A DNA stretch of 64,000 nucleotides from Ruminococcus sp. GTDB lineage: Bacteria; Bacillota; Clostridia; Lachnospirales; Lachnospiraceae. The stretch is taken from assembly GCA_020024635.1 (NCBI GenBank), contig JAHHTL010000003.1, forward strand, positions 1 through 64,000, in the 5' to 3' direction. This document shows, piece after piece, positions 50,902 through 59,668 of this stretch. The position numbers and the translations under genes were made by a program. The notes beneath the pieces are model-generated. The model was not told the DNA's origin and searched no databases. It saw only the letters and a program-made list of their open reading frames with translations. The stretch's first letter is position 1, and every line of letters begins with the position of its first letter.

Positions 50902-51570
50902 ATGGGATTTAATGTAGCAATCGATGGACCAGCAGGAGCTGGAAAAAGCACAATTGCAAAGTTAGTTGCAAAAAAGACGGGATTTATTTATGTGGACACA
51001 GGAGCGATGTACCGAGCTTTGGCTGTTCATTTTATAGAAGAAGGACTAGACGGGGAAGATCTATCAGCGATTGAAAGAGCGTGTCAGAGTGCATCTGTAA
51101 GTATACAGTATGAAAATGGCGTACAAAAAGTTATTTTAAATGGAGAAGATGTATCCGCACTCATTCGACAGGAACAGGTGGGAAATATGGCTTCTAAAAG
51201 CTCGACGGTTCCTAAGGTTCGAGAAAAATTATTGGAGCTTCAGAGAAATTTGGCTGATCAGGAAGATGTGATTATGGATGGAAGAGATATCGGAACGAAT
51301 ATTTTGCCGAATGCGGAAGTGAAAATCTATTTAACGGCGAGCGTATCGACTCGGGCAAAAAGAAGATTTGATGAACTCACAGAAAAAGGAGAGCGCTGCG
51401 ACTACGATGAAATATATCATGATATCGAAGAGAGAGACTATCGTGATATGAATAGAGAAACAGCACCGTTAAAGCAGGCAGAGGATGCCATTCTAATCGA
51501 TAGTTCTGATAGGACAATCTCAGAGGTTGTAAGTGAAATTATGAACTGTATTGAAAATCGAAGAAAATAA
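50902..51570 (+). CDS. cmk: cytidylate kinase
   Basis: Phosphorylates CMP and dCMP with ATP (cytoplasm). The 222 residues from ATG 50902 are typical. Walker A is IDGPAGAGKSTIAKLVA (residues 7-23), and YVDTGAMYRALA and DGRDIGTNILPNAEVKIYL are diagnostic. GGTGGGG precedes the ATG; an in-frame ATG at 50836, inside the flavoprotein gene, is not a likely start. ispH follows 13 bases after its stop. Confidence 0.96.
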   Translation: MGFNVAIDGPAGAGKSTIAKLVAKKTGFIYVDTGAMYRALAVHFIEEGLDGEDLSAIERACQSASVSIQYENGVQKVILNGEDVSALIRQEQVGNMASKSSTVPKVREKLLELQRNLADQEDVIMDGRDIGTNILPNAEVKIYLTASVSTRAKRRFDELTEKGERCDYDEIYHDIEERDYRDMNRETAPLKQAEDAILIDSSDRTISEVVSEIMNCIENRRK

Positions 51571-51583
51571 AAAGAGGGAAAAA

Positions 51584-52441
51584 ATGGAAATTATTCGGGC
51601 AAAGACAGCAGGATTTTGCTTTGGCGTAAAACGTGCAGTGGAAACAGTGTACCAACAGACAAAACAGAATCAAGATGAAAAGCCAATCTATACTTACGGA
51701 CCAATTATACACAATGCGGAAGTGGTAAAAGATTTGGAAATGCGTGGTGTTAAAGTCCTAAATACAATAGAAGAGTTAGAGGCTTTGGAAAAGGGTACAG
51801 TTATTATACGATCCCATGGAATAGAAGAAGGGATCTACCAGAAAATGAAAGAAAAAAATTTAAATATTGTGGATGCAACCTGTCCATTTGTAAAGAAGAT
51901 ACACAACATTGTACAAAAAGAAAGTAAGGATGGAAAACACGTAGTAATCATTGGAAATCCACAACATCCAGAGGTGATTGGAATTAAAGGTTGGGCAGGA
52001 AAATCTGTCACAGTGATCCAAACACCACAGGATGCAGAGAATTTTGAAGTAGAGAAAGAGAAAAAAATCTGTATTGTATCCCAGACGACATTTAATTACA
52101 ACAAATTTCAAGATTTAGTTGAAATCATTTCGAAAAAGAGTTATGATATAAATGTTTTAAATACAATCTGCAATGCTACAAAGGTTCGTCAAAGTGAGGC
52201 ACGTACCATTGCGGAGAAGGTGGATGCTATGATCGTGATTGGTGACAAACATAGTTCCAACACCCAGAAGTTATTTGAAATTTGCAAAAAAGCATGTAAA
52301 GATACGTACTACATACAGACACTTGAAGATTTGGATTTGAATCAATTAAGGTCCGTGGAAACAGTAGGTATTACAGCGGGGGCATCCACGCCCAACAATA
52401 TAATTGAGGAGGTCCAAAGTAATGTCAGAATTATCTTTTGA
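51584..52441 (+). CDS. ispH: 4-hydroxy-3-methylbut-2-enyl diphosphate reductase
   Basis: Last step of the MEP isoprenoid pathway: a [4Fe-4S] enzyme making IPP and DMAPP. The 285 residues from ATG 51584 have the three cluster cysteines in KTAGFCFGVKRAV (C12), VDATCPFVKK (about 96) and LNTICNATKVRQ (about 195), plus IRSHGIEEG and TAGASTPNNIIEE near the end. GAGGG precedes the ATG. Its end overlaps rpsA by 20 bases. In several Clostridia the two are fused into one protein (recalled); here they are separate but coupled. Confidence 0.96.
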   Translation: MEIIRAKTAGFCFGVKRAVETVYQQTKQNQDEKPIYTYGPIIHNAEVVKDLEMRGVKVLNTIEELEALEKGTVIIRSHGIEEGIYQKMKEKNLNIVDATCPFVKKIHNIVQKESKDGKHVVIIGNPQHPEVIGIKGWAGKSVTVIQTPQDAENFEVEKEKKICIVSQTTFNYNKFQDLVEIISKKSYDINVLNTICNATKVRQSEARTIAEKVDAMIVIGDKHSSNTQKLFEICKKACKDTYYIQTLEDLDLNQLRSVETVGITAGASTPNNIIEEVQSNVRIIF

Positions 52442-53501
52442 ACAAATGTTAGACGAGTCATTTAAAACAATTCATAACGGAGAGGTGGTAGAAGGTACTG
52501 TAATTGATGTAAAACCAGATCAGATCATTCTTAACATCGGGTATAAAGCAGATGGTATCATTACAAGGAATGAATACACAAATGATCAGACATTAGATCT
52601 GACTACAGCAGTATCAGCTGGAGACACTATGACAGTGAAAGTTTTAAAGGTAAATGACGGAGAAGGTCAAGTTTTATTGACATATAAGAGACTTGCAGCA
52701 GAAAAAGGAAATGAAAGATTAAGAGAGGCATTCGAGAACAAAGAAGTTCTGAAAGCTACAGTGACACAGATCCTTGGTGGTGGAATTTGCGTAAACGTAG
52801 AAGAAGCACGTGTATTTATTCCAGCAAGTCTTGTATCTGATTCTTATGAAAGAGATTTAAGCAAATATGAAGGTCAGGAAATTGAATTCGTGATCAGCGA
52901 GTTTAATCCTAGAAGAAACCGTGTAATTGGTGATAGAAGACAACTTCTTGTTGCTGAGAGAAATGAAAAACAAAAAGAATTGTTTGCAAAACTTAAGGTT
53001 GGTGATCGAATCGAAGGAACTGTAAAAAATGTTACAGATTTTGGTGCGTTTATCGATCTTGGCGGAGTAGATGGTCTTCTTCATATTTCAGAAATGTCAT
53101 GGGGTAGAGTTGAAAATCCTAAGAAGGTATTTAATGTAGGAGATACTGTTACAGTTCTTGTAAAAGATATTAACGATACAAAAGTTGCATTGAGCTTAAA
53201 GTTCCCAGAGACAAATCCATGGGCAAATGCGGCAGAGGATTATGCAGTAGGAACTGAAGTTACAGGTAGAGTTGCACGTATGACAGATTTTGGAGCATTT
53301 GTTGAACTTGCAGCAGGTGTAGATGCGTTACTTCATGTATCACAGATTTCAAGAGCACATGTTGAGAAACCGTCTGATGTACTTTCTATCGGACAGGAGA
53401 TTACAGCAAAAGTTGTTGATTTCAATGAAGAAGACAGAAAAATCAGCTTAAGTATGAAAGCTTTAGAACCAGAAGTTCAAGAAGAATCAGAAGAAGCTTA
53501 A
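52422..53501 (+). CDS. rpsA: 30S ribosomal protein S1
   Basis: RNA-binding protein of 359 residues with four S1/OB-fold repeats (about 17-85, 100-165, 185-255 and 270-340). The last two show the clear pattern GTVKNVTDFGAFIDLGGVDGLLH and TGRVARMTDFGAFVELAAGVDALLH (read in part). An acidic C-terminus follows. I take ATG 52422, with AGGAGG 8 bases upstream, inside the ispH end. In Firmicutes this shorter S1 may act outside the ribosome as well. A terminator follows. Confidence 0.93.
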   Translation: MSELSFEQMLDESFKTIHNGEVVEGTVIDVKPDQIILNIGYKADGIITRNEYTNDQTLDLTTAVSAGDTMTVKVLKVNDGEGQVLLTYKRLAAEKGNERLREAFENKEVLKATVTQILGGGICVNVEEARVFIPASLVSDSYERDLSKYEGQEIEFVISEFNPRRNRVIGDRRQLLVAERNEKQKELFAKLKVGDRIEGTVKNVTDFGAFIDLGGVDGLLHISEMSWGRVENPKKVFNVGDTVTVLVKDINDTKVALSLKFPETNPWANAAEDYAVGTEVTGRVARMTDFGAFVELAAGVDALLHVSQISRAHVEKPSDVLSIGQEITAKVVDFNEEDRKISLSMKALEPEVQEESEEA

Positions 53502-53528
53502 TAAAAATTATAGATTTCAAATTCATAA

Positions 53529-53566
53529 AAAATGCTACAGTCTAGGAAAGGGCTGTAGCATTTTAT
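53529..53566 (+). terminator. intrinsic terminator after rpsA
   Basis: AAAATGCTACAG and CTGTAGCATTTT form a perfect 12-bp stem around a 12-base loop, then TTTTAT. Confidence 0.85.
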
Positions 53567-53618
53567 ACGTTATAATTCTTGTTAAAAAAATGTCTTATAA
53601 AAGAAAGGTGGAATAACT

Positions 53619-54938
53619 ATGGGGCTTTTAACTTTTAAAGGCGGTATTCATCCAGAAGATGGTAAAACTCTTGCAAAAGATCAGCCAATCAAAGAACTAC
53701 TTCCAGGAAATGAATTGGTTTATCCTCTGTCACAACATATCGGAGCGCCTGCGGTTCCTATTGTAAAAAAAGGAGATTCTGTATTAAAAGGACAAAAGAT
53801 TGCTGATGCAGCTGGATTTGTTTCGGCGCCTGTATATGCTTCTGTATCTGGGACGGTAAAAGGAATCGAGAAACGGTTCAGTCCTACAGGAGTAAAGACA
53901 GAATGCATTATTGTGGAAAATGATCACGCCTATACAGAAGTAGTGTATTCACCAGTAAAATCTTTTGAAGAACTTTCCAGAGAAGAAGTTATCAAGAAGA
54001 TTCAAGAAGCTGGTATTGTAGGAATGGGAGGTGCAGGTTTCCCAACTCACGTAAAATTGTCGCCAAAAGATGCGGACAAGATTGAATATATTATAGCAAA
54101 TGGTGCAGAGTGCGAGCCATACCTTACTGCAGATTATCGAAGCATGCTGGAACATACAGAAGAAATTGTAAGTGGTATGCGCATTGTGTTGTCGTTATTT
54201 AAAAATGCAAAAGCAATTTTTGGGGTTGAAGATAACAAAATGGATTGCGTTGCAAAGTTAAAAGAAGCAATAAAAGATGAACCGCGCATGGAAGTGATGG
54301 CGCTTCAGACAAAATATCCACAGGGAGCAGAACGTCAACTCATCCATGCATTAACAAAACGTTCTTTGAATTCGACGATGCTTCCGGCAGATGTAGGTTG
54401 TATTGTAGATAATGTGGAAACATTTGAAAGTATCCACAAAGCAGTAATCGAAGGAAAACCACTGTTTGAACGTGTTGTGACGGTAAGTGGAGATGCGGTT
54501 TTAAATCCAGCTAATTTTAAGGTATTGTTGGGAACAAATCATAGAGAACTAATTGAAAAAGCAGGTGGTTTTAAAGAGTGGCCAGAGAAAATTATTTCAG
54601 GGGGTCCTATGATGGGATTTGCAATGCCTGTACTAGATGCGCCTGTTACAAAAACCTCTTCAGGAGTTTTGGCGTTTTTGAAGGATGAAATAAAAAAAGA
54701 TGCACCGTCTGCTTGTATCAATTGCGGAAGATGTGTGGAGGTCTGTCCAAGTAGAATTATACCATCTAGACTTGCCGATCTTGCGCAAAGAAATGAGGAG
54801 GAAAGATTTATTTCTATGAATGGTCTTGAATGTGTAGAATGTGGTTCTTGTAGTTATGTTTGCCCTGCAAAACGCCAATTGAAACAGGCGATTGGTTCCA
54901 TGCGTAAGATTGCACTTGCAAACAAAAAAAAGAAATAA
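53619..54938 (+). CDS. rnfC: Rnf complex subunit C
   Basis: Peripheral NADH-binding subunit of the ferredoxin:NAD+ oxidoreductase Rnf, on the cytoplasmic face. The 439 residues hold an N-terminal barrel-sandwich part (GGIHPEDGK), the NAD/FMN region GMGGAGFPTHVKLS (about 137), and two [4Fe-4S] motifs CINCGRCVEVCPSR (about 366) and CVECGSCSYVCPAK (about 405). It is first in rnfCDGEAB. GGTGG precedes the ATG. Rnf couples ferredoxin oxidation by NAD+ to Na+ or H+ export (family knowledge). Confidence 0.97.
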   Translation: MGLLTFKGGIHPEDGKTLAKDQPIKELLPGNELVYPLSQHIGAPAVPIVKKGDSVLKGQKIADAAGFVSAPVYASVSGTVKGIEKRFSPTGVKTECIIVENDHAYTEVVYSPVKSFEELSREEVIKKIQEAGIVGMGGAGFPTHVKLSPKDADKIEYIIANGAECEPYLTADYRSMLEHTEEIVSGMRIVLSLFKNAKAIFGVEDNKMDCVAKLKEAIKDEPRMEVMALQTKYPQGAERQLIHALTKRSLNSTMLPADVGCIVDNVETFESIHKAVIEGKPLFERVVTVSGDAVLNPANFKVLLGTNHRELIEKAGGFKEWPEKIISGGPMMGFAMPVLDAPVTKTSSGVLAFLKDEIKKDAPSACINCGRCVEVCPSRIIPSRLADLAQRNEEERFISMNGLECVECGSCSYVCPAKRQLKQAIGSMRKIALANKKKK

Positions 54939-54957
54939 CAAAGGAGGAGCTACATAA

Positions 54958-55893
54958 ATGAATGAGAAACTAAATATATCTTCATCACCACATGTCCGTG
55001 ATAAGATTACTACAAATAAAATTATGCTATATGTTTTGATTGGACTAATGCCCGCAACAATTTTTGGAATTTATAATTTTCGGAATGAACATGCATGGAT
55101 TCTTGTTTTAGTTACAACTTTTACAGCTGTTCTTTCGGAATATCTTTATGAGCGTTTGATGCATAAACCAATCACTATTGGAGATTTAAGTGCTGCGGTT
55201 ACAGGACTTTTGTTGGCGTTGAATCTTCCACCGACATTACCAGTTTGGATGGGAGCACTGGGATCCGTATTTGCAATTGTAGTTGTAAAGCAGTTATTTG
55301 GTGGACTTGGACAAAACTTTATGAATCCAGCGCTTGCTGCCAGATGTTTTTTATTGATTTCGTTTACCGGAAGAATGACATACTTTGTCTATGACGGCAT
55401 TACAGGAGCTACACCCCTTGCCAAACTTAAAGCAGGTGAAACAATCAATACCTTTGATATGATGGTAGGTACGATCAGAGGAACAATCGGTGAAACCTCT
55501 ATGTTTGCGATTATCATAGGCGCTTGTTTTCTTTTGTTAATGGGTGTGATTGATCTTAGAATTCCGGGTACATATATTGTTACGTTTGTTATTTTTATTA
55601 GCATATTTGGTGGACATGGATTTGATCCACAGTTTATCACAGCACATCTTTGTGGAGGGGGATTAATGCTTGGAGCGTGGTTTATGGCAACTGATTATGT
55701 TACCTCACCGATTACAAAGACAGGGCAAATTTTATATGGAATATGTCTTGGATTATTAACTGGATTATTCCGTTTGTTTGGAGGATCAGCAGAAGGCGTT
55801 TCTTACGCAATTATCATCAGTAACTTATTAGTTCCACTGATTGAAAAGATTACTCTTCCAAAACCTTTTGGGAAAGGAGGAGAAAGAGTATGA
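54958..55893 (+). CDS. rnfD: Rnf complex subunit D
   Basis: Integral membrane flavoprotein subunit, 311 residues, with about 9-10 helices. The covalent FMN is expected on the Thr of the TGAT motif in GITGATPLAKL (about 151-154). LNLPPTLPVWMGALGSVFAIVVVK and GLGQNFMNPALAARCF are conserved stretches (read in part). AAGGAGG precedes the ATG. Its last four bases overlap rnfG. Confidence 0.97.
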   Translation: MNEKLNISSSPHVRDKITTNKIMLYVLIGLMPATIFGIYNFRNEHAWILVLVTTFTAVLSEYLYERLMHKPITIGDLSAAVTGLLLALNLPPTLPVWMGALGSVFAIVVVKQLFGGLGQNFMNPALAARCFLLISFTGRMTYFVYDGITGATPLAKLKAGETINTFDMMVGTIRGTIGETSMFAIIIGACFLLLMGVIDLRIPGTYIVTFVIFISIFGGHGFDPQFITAHLCGGGLMLGAWFMATDYVTSPITKTGQILYGICLGLLTGLFRLFGGSAEGVSYAIIISNLLVPLIEKITLPKPFGKGGERV

Positions 55894-56504
55894 AAAAAAT
55901 TATGAAAAACACAGCAATTCTAACTGCAATTACATTGGTTGCAGGAATGCTTTTGGGATTCGTATACGAAATCACAAAAGGGCCAATTGAAGTTGCACAG
56001 GAAAATGCGAAGCAAGAAGCTTACAAAAAAGTATTGCCAGAGGCTTCTTTGTACGAGAGTGATGATTCTTTTGATTCCAATTACGCAAATCAAGTGTTAA
56101 AAGAAGCAGGATTATTAAAGAATGAAATATCAGAGGTTGCAATTGCAAAAGATGAAGAAGGTTCTTCCTGTGGATATATTATTACAGCTGTATCTAAGGA
56201 AGGATATGGTGGTGATATTGTTATTTCAGTAGGAATTCAACAGGATGGTACTGTAAAAGGGATTGAAATGTTAAAAATTGCAGAGACCGCGGGACTTGGA
56301 ATGAAAGCTTCAGAAGACGCGTTTAAAGATCAGTTTAAAGATCAGCAAGTTTCCTATTTCCAATATACAAAATCAGGAGAATCAGGTGAGGGAATGATTG
56401 ACGCGTTAAGTGGGGCGACCATTACCACAAATGCAGTTACAAATGCAGTAAATGCAGCGTTGGTATATTTTCAAAATTTAACAGGAGGTGCAGTGAATGA
56501 ATAA
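55890..56504 (+). CDS. rnfG: Rnf complex subunit G
   Basis: Membrane-anchored flavoprotein subunit, 204 residues: one N-terminal helix (LTAITLVAGMLLGFVYEI) and an extracytoplasmic FMN-binding domain. The flavinylation site is the Thr of SGAT in DALSGATITTNAV (about 172-175), and ETAGLGMKA is conserved. It needs an ApbE-type flavin transferase, which is not in the window. It overlaps rnfD (ATGA) and rnfE (8 bases). Confidence 0.97.
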   Translation: MKKIMKNTAILTAITLVAGMLLGFVYEITKGPIEVAQENAKQEAYKKVLPEASLYESDDSFDSNYANQVLKEAGLLKNEISEVAIAKDEEGSSCGYIITAVSKEGYGGDIVISVGIQQDGTVKGIEMLKIAETAGLGMKASEDAFKDQFKDQQVSYFQYTKSGESGEGMIDALSGATITTNAVTNAVNAALVYFQNLTGGAVNE

Positions 56505-57180
56505 GTATACAGAAAGACTGTACAATGGCCTTATAAAAGAAAATCCAACTTTTGTATTGATGCTTGGAATGTGTCCAACATTGGCAGTTACAACATCAGC
56601 AATTAATGGAATTGGAATGGGACTTTCTACGACAGTGGTACTCATTCTTTCGAATATGTTAATTTCTATGCTTAGAAAAATCATACCGGATTCTGTTAGA
56701 ATGCCTGCATTTATTGTTGTAGTAGCCTCTTTTGTAACAATGGTACAGTTTTTAATGGAAGGATTTGTCCCAAGTCTATATGACTCTCTTGGAATCTATA
56801 TTCCATTGATTGTAGTAAATTGTATTATTTTAGGTCGAGCAGAAAGCTATGCATCGAAAAATCCAGTGCTTCTGTCTGTGTTTGATGGAATAGGAATGGG
56901 ACTAGGATTTACAATTGGTTTGACATCTATTGGAATTGTTCGAGAACTGATAGGAGCTGGAAAAATCTTTGGTTTCACGGTGCTTCCAACATCTTATGAA
57001 CCAATATCTATTTTCATCCTTGCTCCAGGAGCATTCTTTGTATTGGCAATGCTTACCGCAGCGCAAAATAAAGTAAAAGCAGGAAAGAAAAACAAGGTTC
57101 AAAAGCCAGAGGAATCAGGATGTAGTTTTAATTGTGCATCTTGTGGAAGTAAAATGGGTTGTAAGGAACAGGAGGATTAA
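56497..57180 (+). CDS. rnfE: Rnf complex subunit E with Cys-rich tail
   Basis: Integral membrane subunit, 227 residues, about 6 helices, pairing with RnfA; together they hold a membrane [2Fe-2S] site in related complexes. Conserved parts are NPTFVLMLGMCPTLAVTT and YIPLIVVNCIILGRAE. Unusually, a charged linker and a C-terminal tail with four cysteines follow the last helix (CSFNCASCGSKMGC, about 209-222). AGGAGG precedes the ATG, which overlaps the rnfG end. Confidence 0.96.
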   Translation: MNKYTERLYNGLIKENPTFVLMLGMCPTLAVTTSAINGIGMGLSTTVVLILSNMLISMLRKIIPDSVRMPAFIVVVASFVTMVQFLMEGFVPSLYDSLGIYIPLIVVNCIILGRAESYASKNPVLLSVFDGIGMGLGFTIGLTSIGIVRELIGAGKIFGFTVLPTSYEPISIFILAPGAFFVLAMLTAAQNKVKAGKKNKVQKPEESGCSFNCASCGSKMGCKEQED

Positions 57181-57183
57181 AGC

Positions 57184-57759
57184 ATGAAAGAATTATTGTT
57201 GATCGCAGTAGGTTCTGCGTTTGTGAATAATGTGGTACTAAGTCAGTTCCTTGGAATTTGCCCATTTCTAGGCGTTTCTAAAAATGTGAAAACAGCGGCT
57301 GGTATGGGTGGCGCAGTTGTTTTTGTTATAACAATATCCTCATTTGTAACAGGATTAATTTACAAATTCATATTAGTGAAAACAGGATTTGAATATTTGC
57401 AGACGATAGTATTTATTCTTGTCATTGCTGCGCTTGTTCAATTTGTTGAAATGTTTTTAAAGAAAGCTATGCCACCGCTTTATGATGCTTTAGGGGTGTA
57501 TCTTCCTTTGATTACAACAAACTGTGCGGTTTTAGGAGTTGCACTTACGAATGTACAAAAGTCCTATACGATTCTTGAAAGTGTAGTAAATGGATTAGCA
57601 ACCGCTGTTGGATTTCTGGTATCAATAGTGCTGATGGCAGGAATTCGTGAGAAAATCGAATATAACGATATTGCCCCATCTTTTAAAGGGACACCTATTG
57701 TGCTTGTGACAGCAGGACTTATGGCAATTGCTTTTTTTGGATTTTCAGGTTTAATATAG
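57184..57759 (+). CDS. rnfA: Rnf complex subunit A
   Basis: Integral membrane subunit, 191 residues, six helices in inverted topology to RnfE. Conserved parts are NNVVLSQFLGICPFLGVSKN (cysteine near residue 25) and YLPLITTNCAVLGVAL (cysteine near 112), which supply the shared membrane cluster ligands. CAGGAGG precedes the ATG; it lies 3 bases after rnfE. Confidence 0.97.
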   Translation: MKELLLIAVGSAFVNNVVLSQFLGICPFLGVSKNVKTAAGMGGAVVFVITISSFVTGLIYKFILVKTGFEYLQTIVFILVIAALVQFVEMFLKKAMPPLYDALGVYLPLITTNCAVLGVALTNVQKSYTILESVVNGLATAVGFLVSIVLMAGIREKIEYNDIAPSFKGTPIVLVTAGLMAIAFFGFSGLI

Positions 57760-57771
57760 GAGGGCAAATTG

Positions 57772-58578
57772 ATGTTAACAGGAATCATAATCGCTGCTGC
57801 CATTGTTGGAGGAACAGGATTGTTCATTGGGATATTTCTTGGAGTATCTGGGAAAAAGCTGGCAGTAGAAATAGATGAAAGAGAAGAGGCGATTTTAAAT
57901 GAATTGCCGGGTAACAACTGTGGTGGATGCGGATATGCCGGATGTTCTGGACTTGCATCTGCTATCGTCAAAGGAGATGCTCCAGCAGGAGGATGTCCGG
58001 TAGGAGGAAAGCCGGTTGCGGAAAAAATTGCTGCAATCATGGGGCAGTCCGTGGAAGAACAAATGCGTATGACCGCTTTTGTAAAATGCGCAGGAACATG
58101 TGAAAAAGCACAACAACAATACGAATATACGGGAATCCAAGATTGTACCATGGTTAATATGATGCAGGACAACGGACCGAAAGGATGTTCCTATGGATGT
58201 CTTGGATATGGTACTTGTGTTGAAGCATGTCCATTTGACGCAATTCATATCGTAGATGGAGTGGCTGTGGTTGATAAAGAAGCGTGTAAAGCTTGTGGTA
58301 AGTGTGTTGCAGTCTGTCCAAAACATTTAATCGAGCTTATTCCATATGAACAGCAGACAATGGTGCAGTGCAATTCCAATGACAAAGGAAAAGCTTTGAT
58401 GGACGTTTGCCTTGTAGGATGTATTGGATGTAAACTTTGCGAACGAAGTTGTGAATCAGGGGCTATCACAGTGACTAATTTCCTTGCACACATAGATGCT
58501 TCTAAATGTACAAACTGTGGAGTGTGTGCAGAAAAATGCCCAAGAAAGGTGATTATTCCGAGGAAAATTCCCGTGTAA
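57772..58578 (+). CDS. rnfB: Rnf complex subunit B
   Basis: Ferredoxin-docking iron-sulfur subunit, 268 residues. It has one N-terminal membrane helix (IIIAAAIVGGTGLFIGIFLGV), a four-Cys domain (NNCGGCGYAGCSGLA, then PAGGCPVGG, about 44-75), and several ferredoxin-like motifs (CVEACPFDAI, CKACGKCVAVCPKHL, CIGCKLCERSCES, CTNCGVCAEKCPRK). I take the ATG at 57772 rather than the TTG directly before it; AGGAGGG is 7-8 bases upstream. It is the last gene of the Rnf operon. Confidence 0.97.
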   Translation: MLTGIIIAAAIVGGTGLFIGIFLGVSGKKLAVEIDEREEAILNELPGNNCGGCGYAGCSGLASAIVKGDAPAGGCPVGGKPVAEKIAAIMGQSVEEQMRMTAFVKCAGTCEKAQQQYEYTGIQDCTMVNMMQDNGPKGCSYGCLGYGTCVEACPFDAIHIVDGVAVVDKEACKACGKCVAVCPKHLIELIPYEQQTMVQCNSNDKGKALMDVCLVGCIGCKLCERSCESGAITVTNFLAHIDASKCTNCGVCAEKCPRKVIIPRKIPV

Positions 58579-58600
58579 TAACATAGAATACATGAAAAGC

Positions 58601-58651
58601 AAAGCTCACCTAAGAGAGTGTCTAGATACAGAATTCTCTTGGGTGAGCTTT
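58601..58651 (+). terminator. 17-bp hairpin after rnfB
   Basis: AAAGCTCACCTAAGAGA (58601-58617) pairs fully (one G-U) with 58635-58651 around a 17-base loop. Only TCTTAAA follows, so termination is possible but may be leaky, letting some transcription reach the EetA/EetB-like genes. The stretch 58655-58770 shows no other supported feature. Confidence 0.55.
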
Positions 58652-58770
58652 CTTAAAAAGAAATGTTTTCTAACCAAAATACACTCTGCAGACGAAGTAG
58701 GAAGATGGGAAATCGAACGTATGGTTGCAAAGGGAATAACGGTGTGTTATGATAATCCTTGGAGGATCGC

Positions 58771-59127
58771 ATGAAAAAGAATGATATAATCTTAATTGGA
58801 TGTTTGCTTCTTATAGCAGGAGTTGCATCGTTATTTTACGTTTTTGTCAATACAGATGAGAATGCGAAAGTTGTGATTACAATAGATGGGCAGACTTATG
58901 GTACATATTTATTGAAAAAAGATACAACAATCGATATCGAAGGGAAAAATACACTGCGTATAAAAGATGGACAAGTGCAGATGCTTGATGCGGATTGCAA
59001 AGATCAGATCTGTGTACATCACAAACCAATTTCAAAAGCAGGAGAAAGTATCATATGTCTTCCACACAAATTGATTGTTACGATTGAAAATGAGGATTCC
59101 CAAGAGCTTGATGCAGTTTCAGATTGA
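58771..59127 (+). CDS. NusG domain II protein (EetA-like)
   Basis: A 118-residue protein with one N-terminal membrane helix (IILIGCLLLIAGVASLFYVFV) and an extracytoplasmic NusG-II-like beta domain (KVVITIDGQTYGTYLLKKDTTIDI, then CKDQICVHHKPISKAGESIICLPHKL, read in part). Two Cys pairs could bridge. It is not the transcription factor NusG. A protein of this type (EetA) acts with EetB in flavin-based extracellular electron transfer of Listeria (recalled). GGAGG precedes ATG 58771. It is coupled to the next gene and lies just after Rnf, so an Rnf-linked redox role is inferred. Confidence 0.82.
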   Translation: MKKNDIILIGCLLLIAGVASLFYVFVNTDENAKVVITIDGQTYGTYLLKKDTTIDIEGKNTLRIKDGQVQMLDADCKDQICVHHKPISKAGESIICLPHKLIVTIENEDSQELDAVSD

Positions 59128-59150
59128 TTGACAGAGATAGAGGTGAAAAA

Positions 59151-59648
59151 TTGAAAAGTAAAGTGTCTTATTTTGGTATGATGACAGCCTTGTCTTTAAT
59201 ACTTAGCTATGTAGAAATGCTTATTCCCATTCATTTTGGAGTACCGGGAATGAAGCTTGGACTTGCAAACCTTATTATCGTAATTGTTTTGTATACCCAT
59301 AGTTTAAAAGCAGCGTTTTTCATTAGTATTTCAAGAATTCTACTGTCTGGTTTTCTGTTTGGAAATATGTTTGCTATTATTTATAGTCTTTCAGGTGGAA
59401 TATTGAGTTTACTGGTTATGAATTTTTTCAAAAAGAAAAAAAGCTTCAGTATCATTGGGGTCAGTATATCAGGGGGAGTGTCACACAATTTGGGACAATT
59501 ATTTGTGGCGATGCTAGTTGTTGAGTCCTATAAAGTTGGATTTTATTTCCCGATGCTTATGGTCGCAGGGATGCTTACAGGCGCTTTGATTGGCGTAGTG
59601 TCTGTAGAGATACTAAAAAGATTAAGGAAGATGCCAATCATCGAATAA
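59151..59648 (+). CDS. Gx transporter family protein (EetB-like)
   Basis: A 165-residue membrane protein with about 5 helices, of the Hpre_diP_synt_I / Gx transporter family. Conserved parts are LSLILSYVEMLIPIHFGVPGMKLGLANLI and ISRILLSGFLFGN (read in part). I choose the TTG at 59151, with AGAGGTG 5 bases upstream, over the TTG at 59124 that overlaps the previous stop. Once annotated as a heptaprenyl diphosphate synthase component, the family includes EetB of the Listeria electron-transfer locus. With the NusG-II protein it makes an EetA/EetB-like pair; no ndh2, dmk or flavin transferase gene is here. Confidence 0.82.
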   Translation: MKSKVSYFGMMTALSLILSYVEMLIPIHFGVPGMKLGLANLIIVIVLYTHSLKAAFFISISRILLSGFLFGNMFAIIYSLSGGILSLLVMNFFKKKKSFSIIGVSISGGVSHNLGQLFVAMLVVESYKVGFYFPMLMVAGMLTGALIGVVSVEILKRLRKMPIIE

Positions 59649-59668
59649 GGGAAGAAAGGAATAAGTAA

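Noticed and set aside
57564..58172. 202-codon minus-strand frame over rnfA/rnfB
   Set aside because: It is antisense to clear Rnf genes, Pro/Ser-rich as expected for a shadow frame, with no ribosome site.
58592..58774. 60-codon frame after rnfB
   Set aside because: It starts within the hairpin, has no ribosome site and no recognisable content, and overlaps the start of the EetA-like gene.
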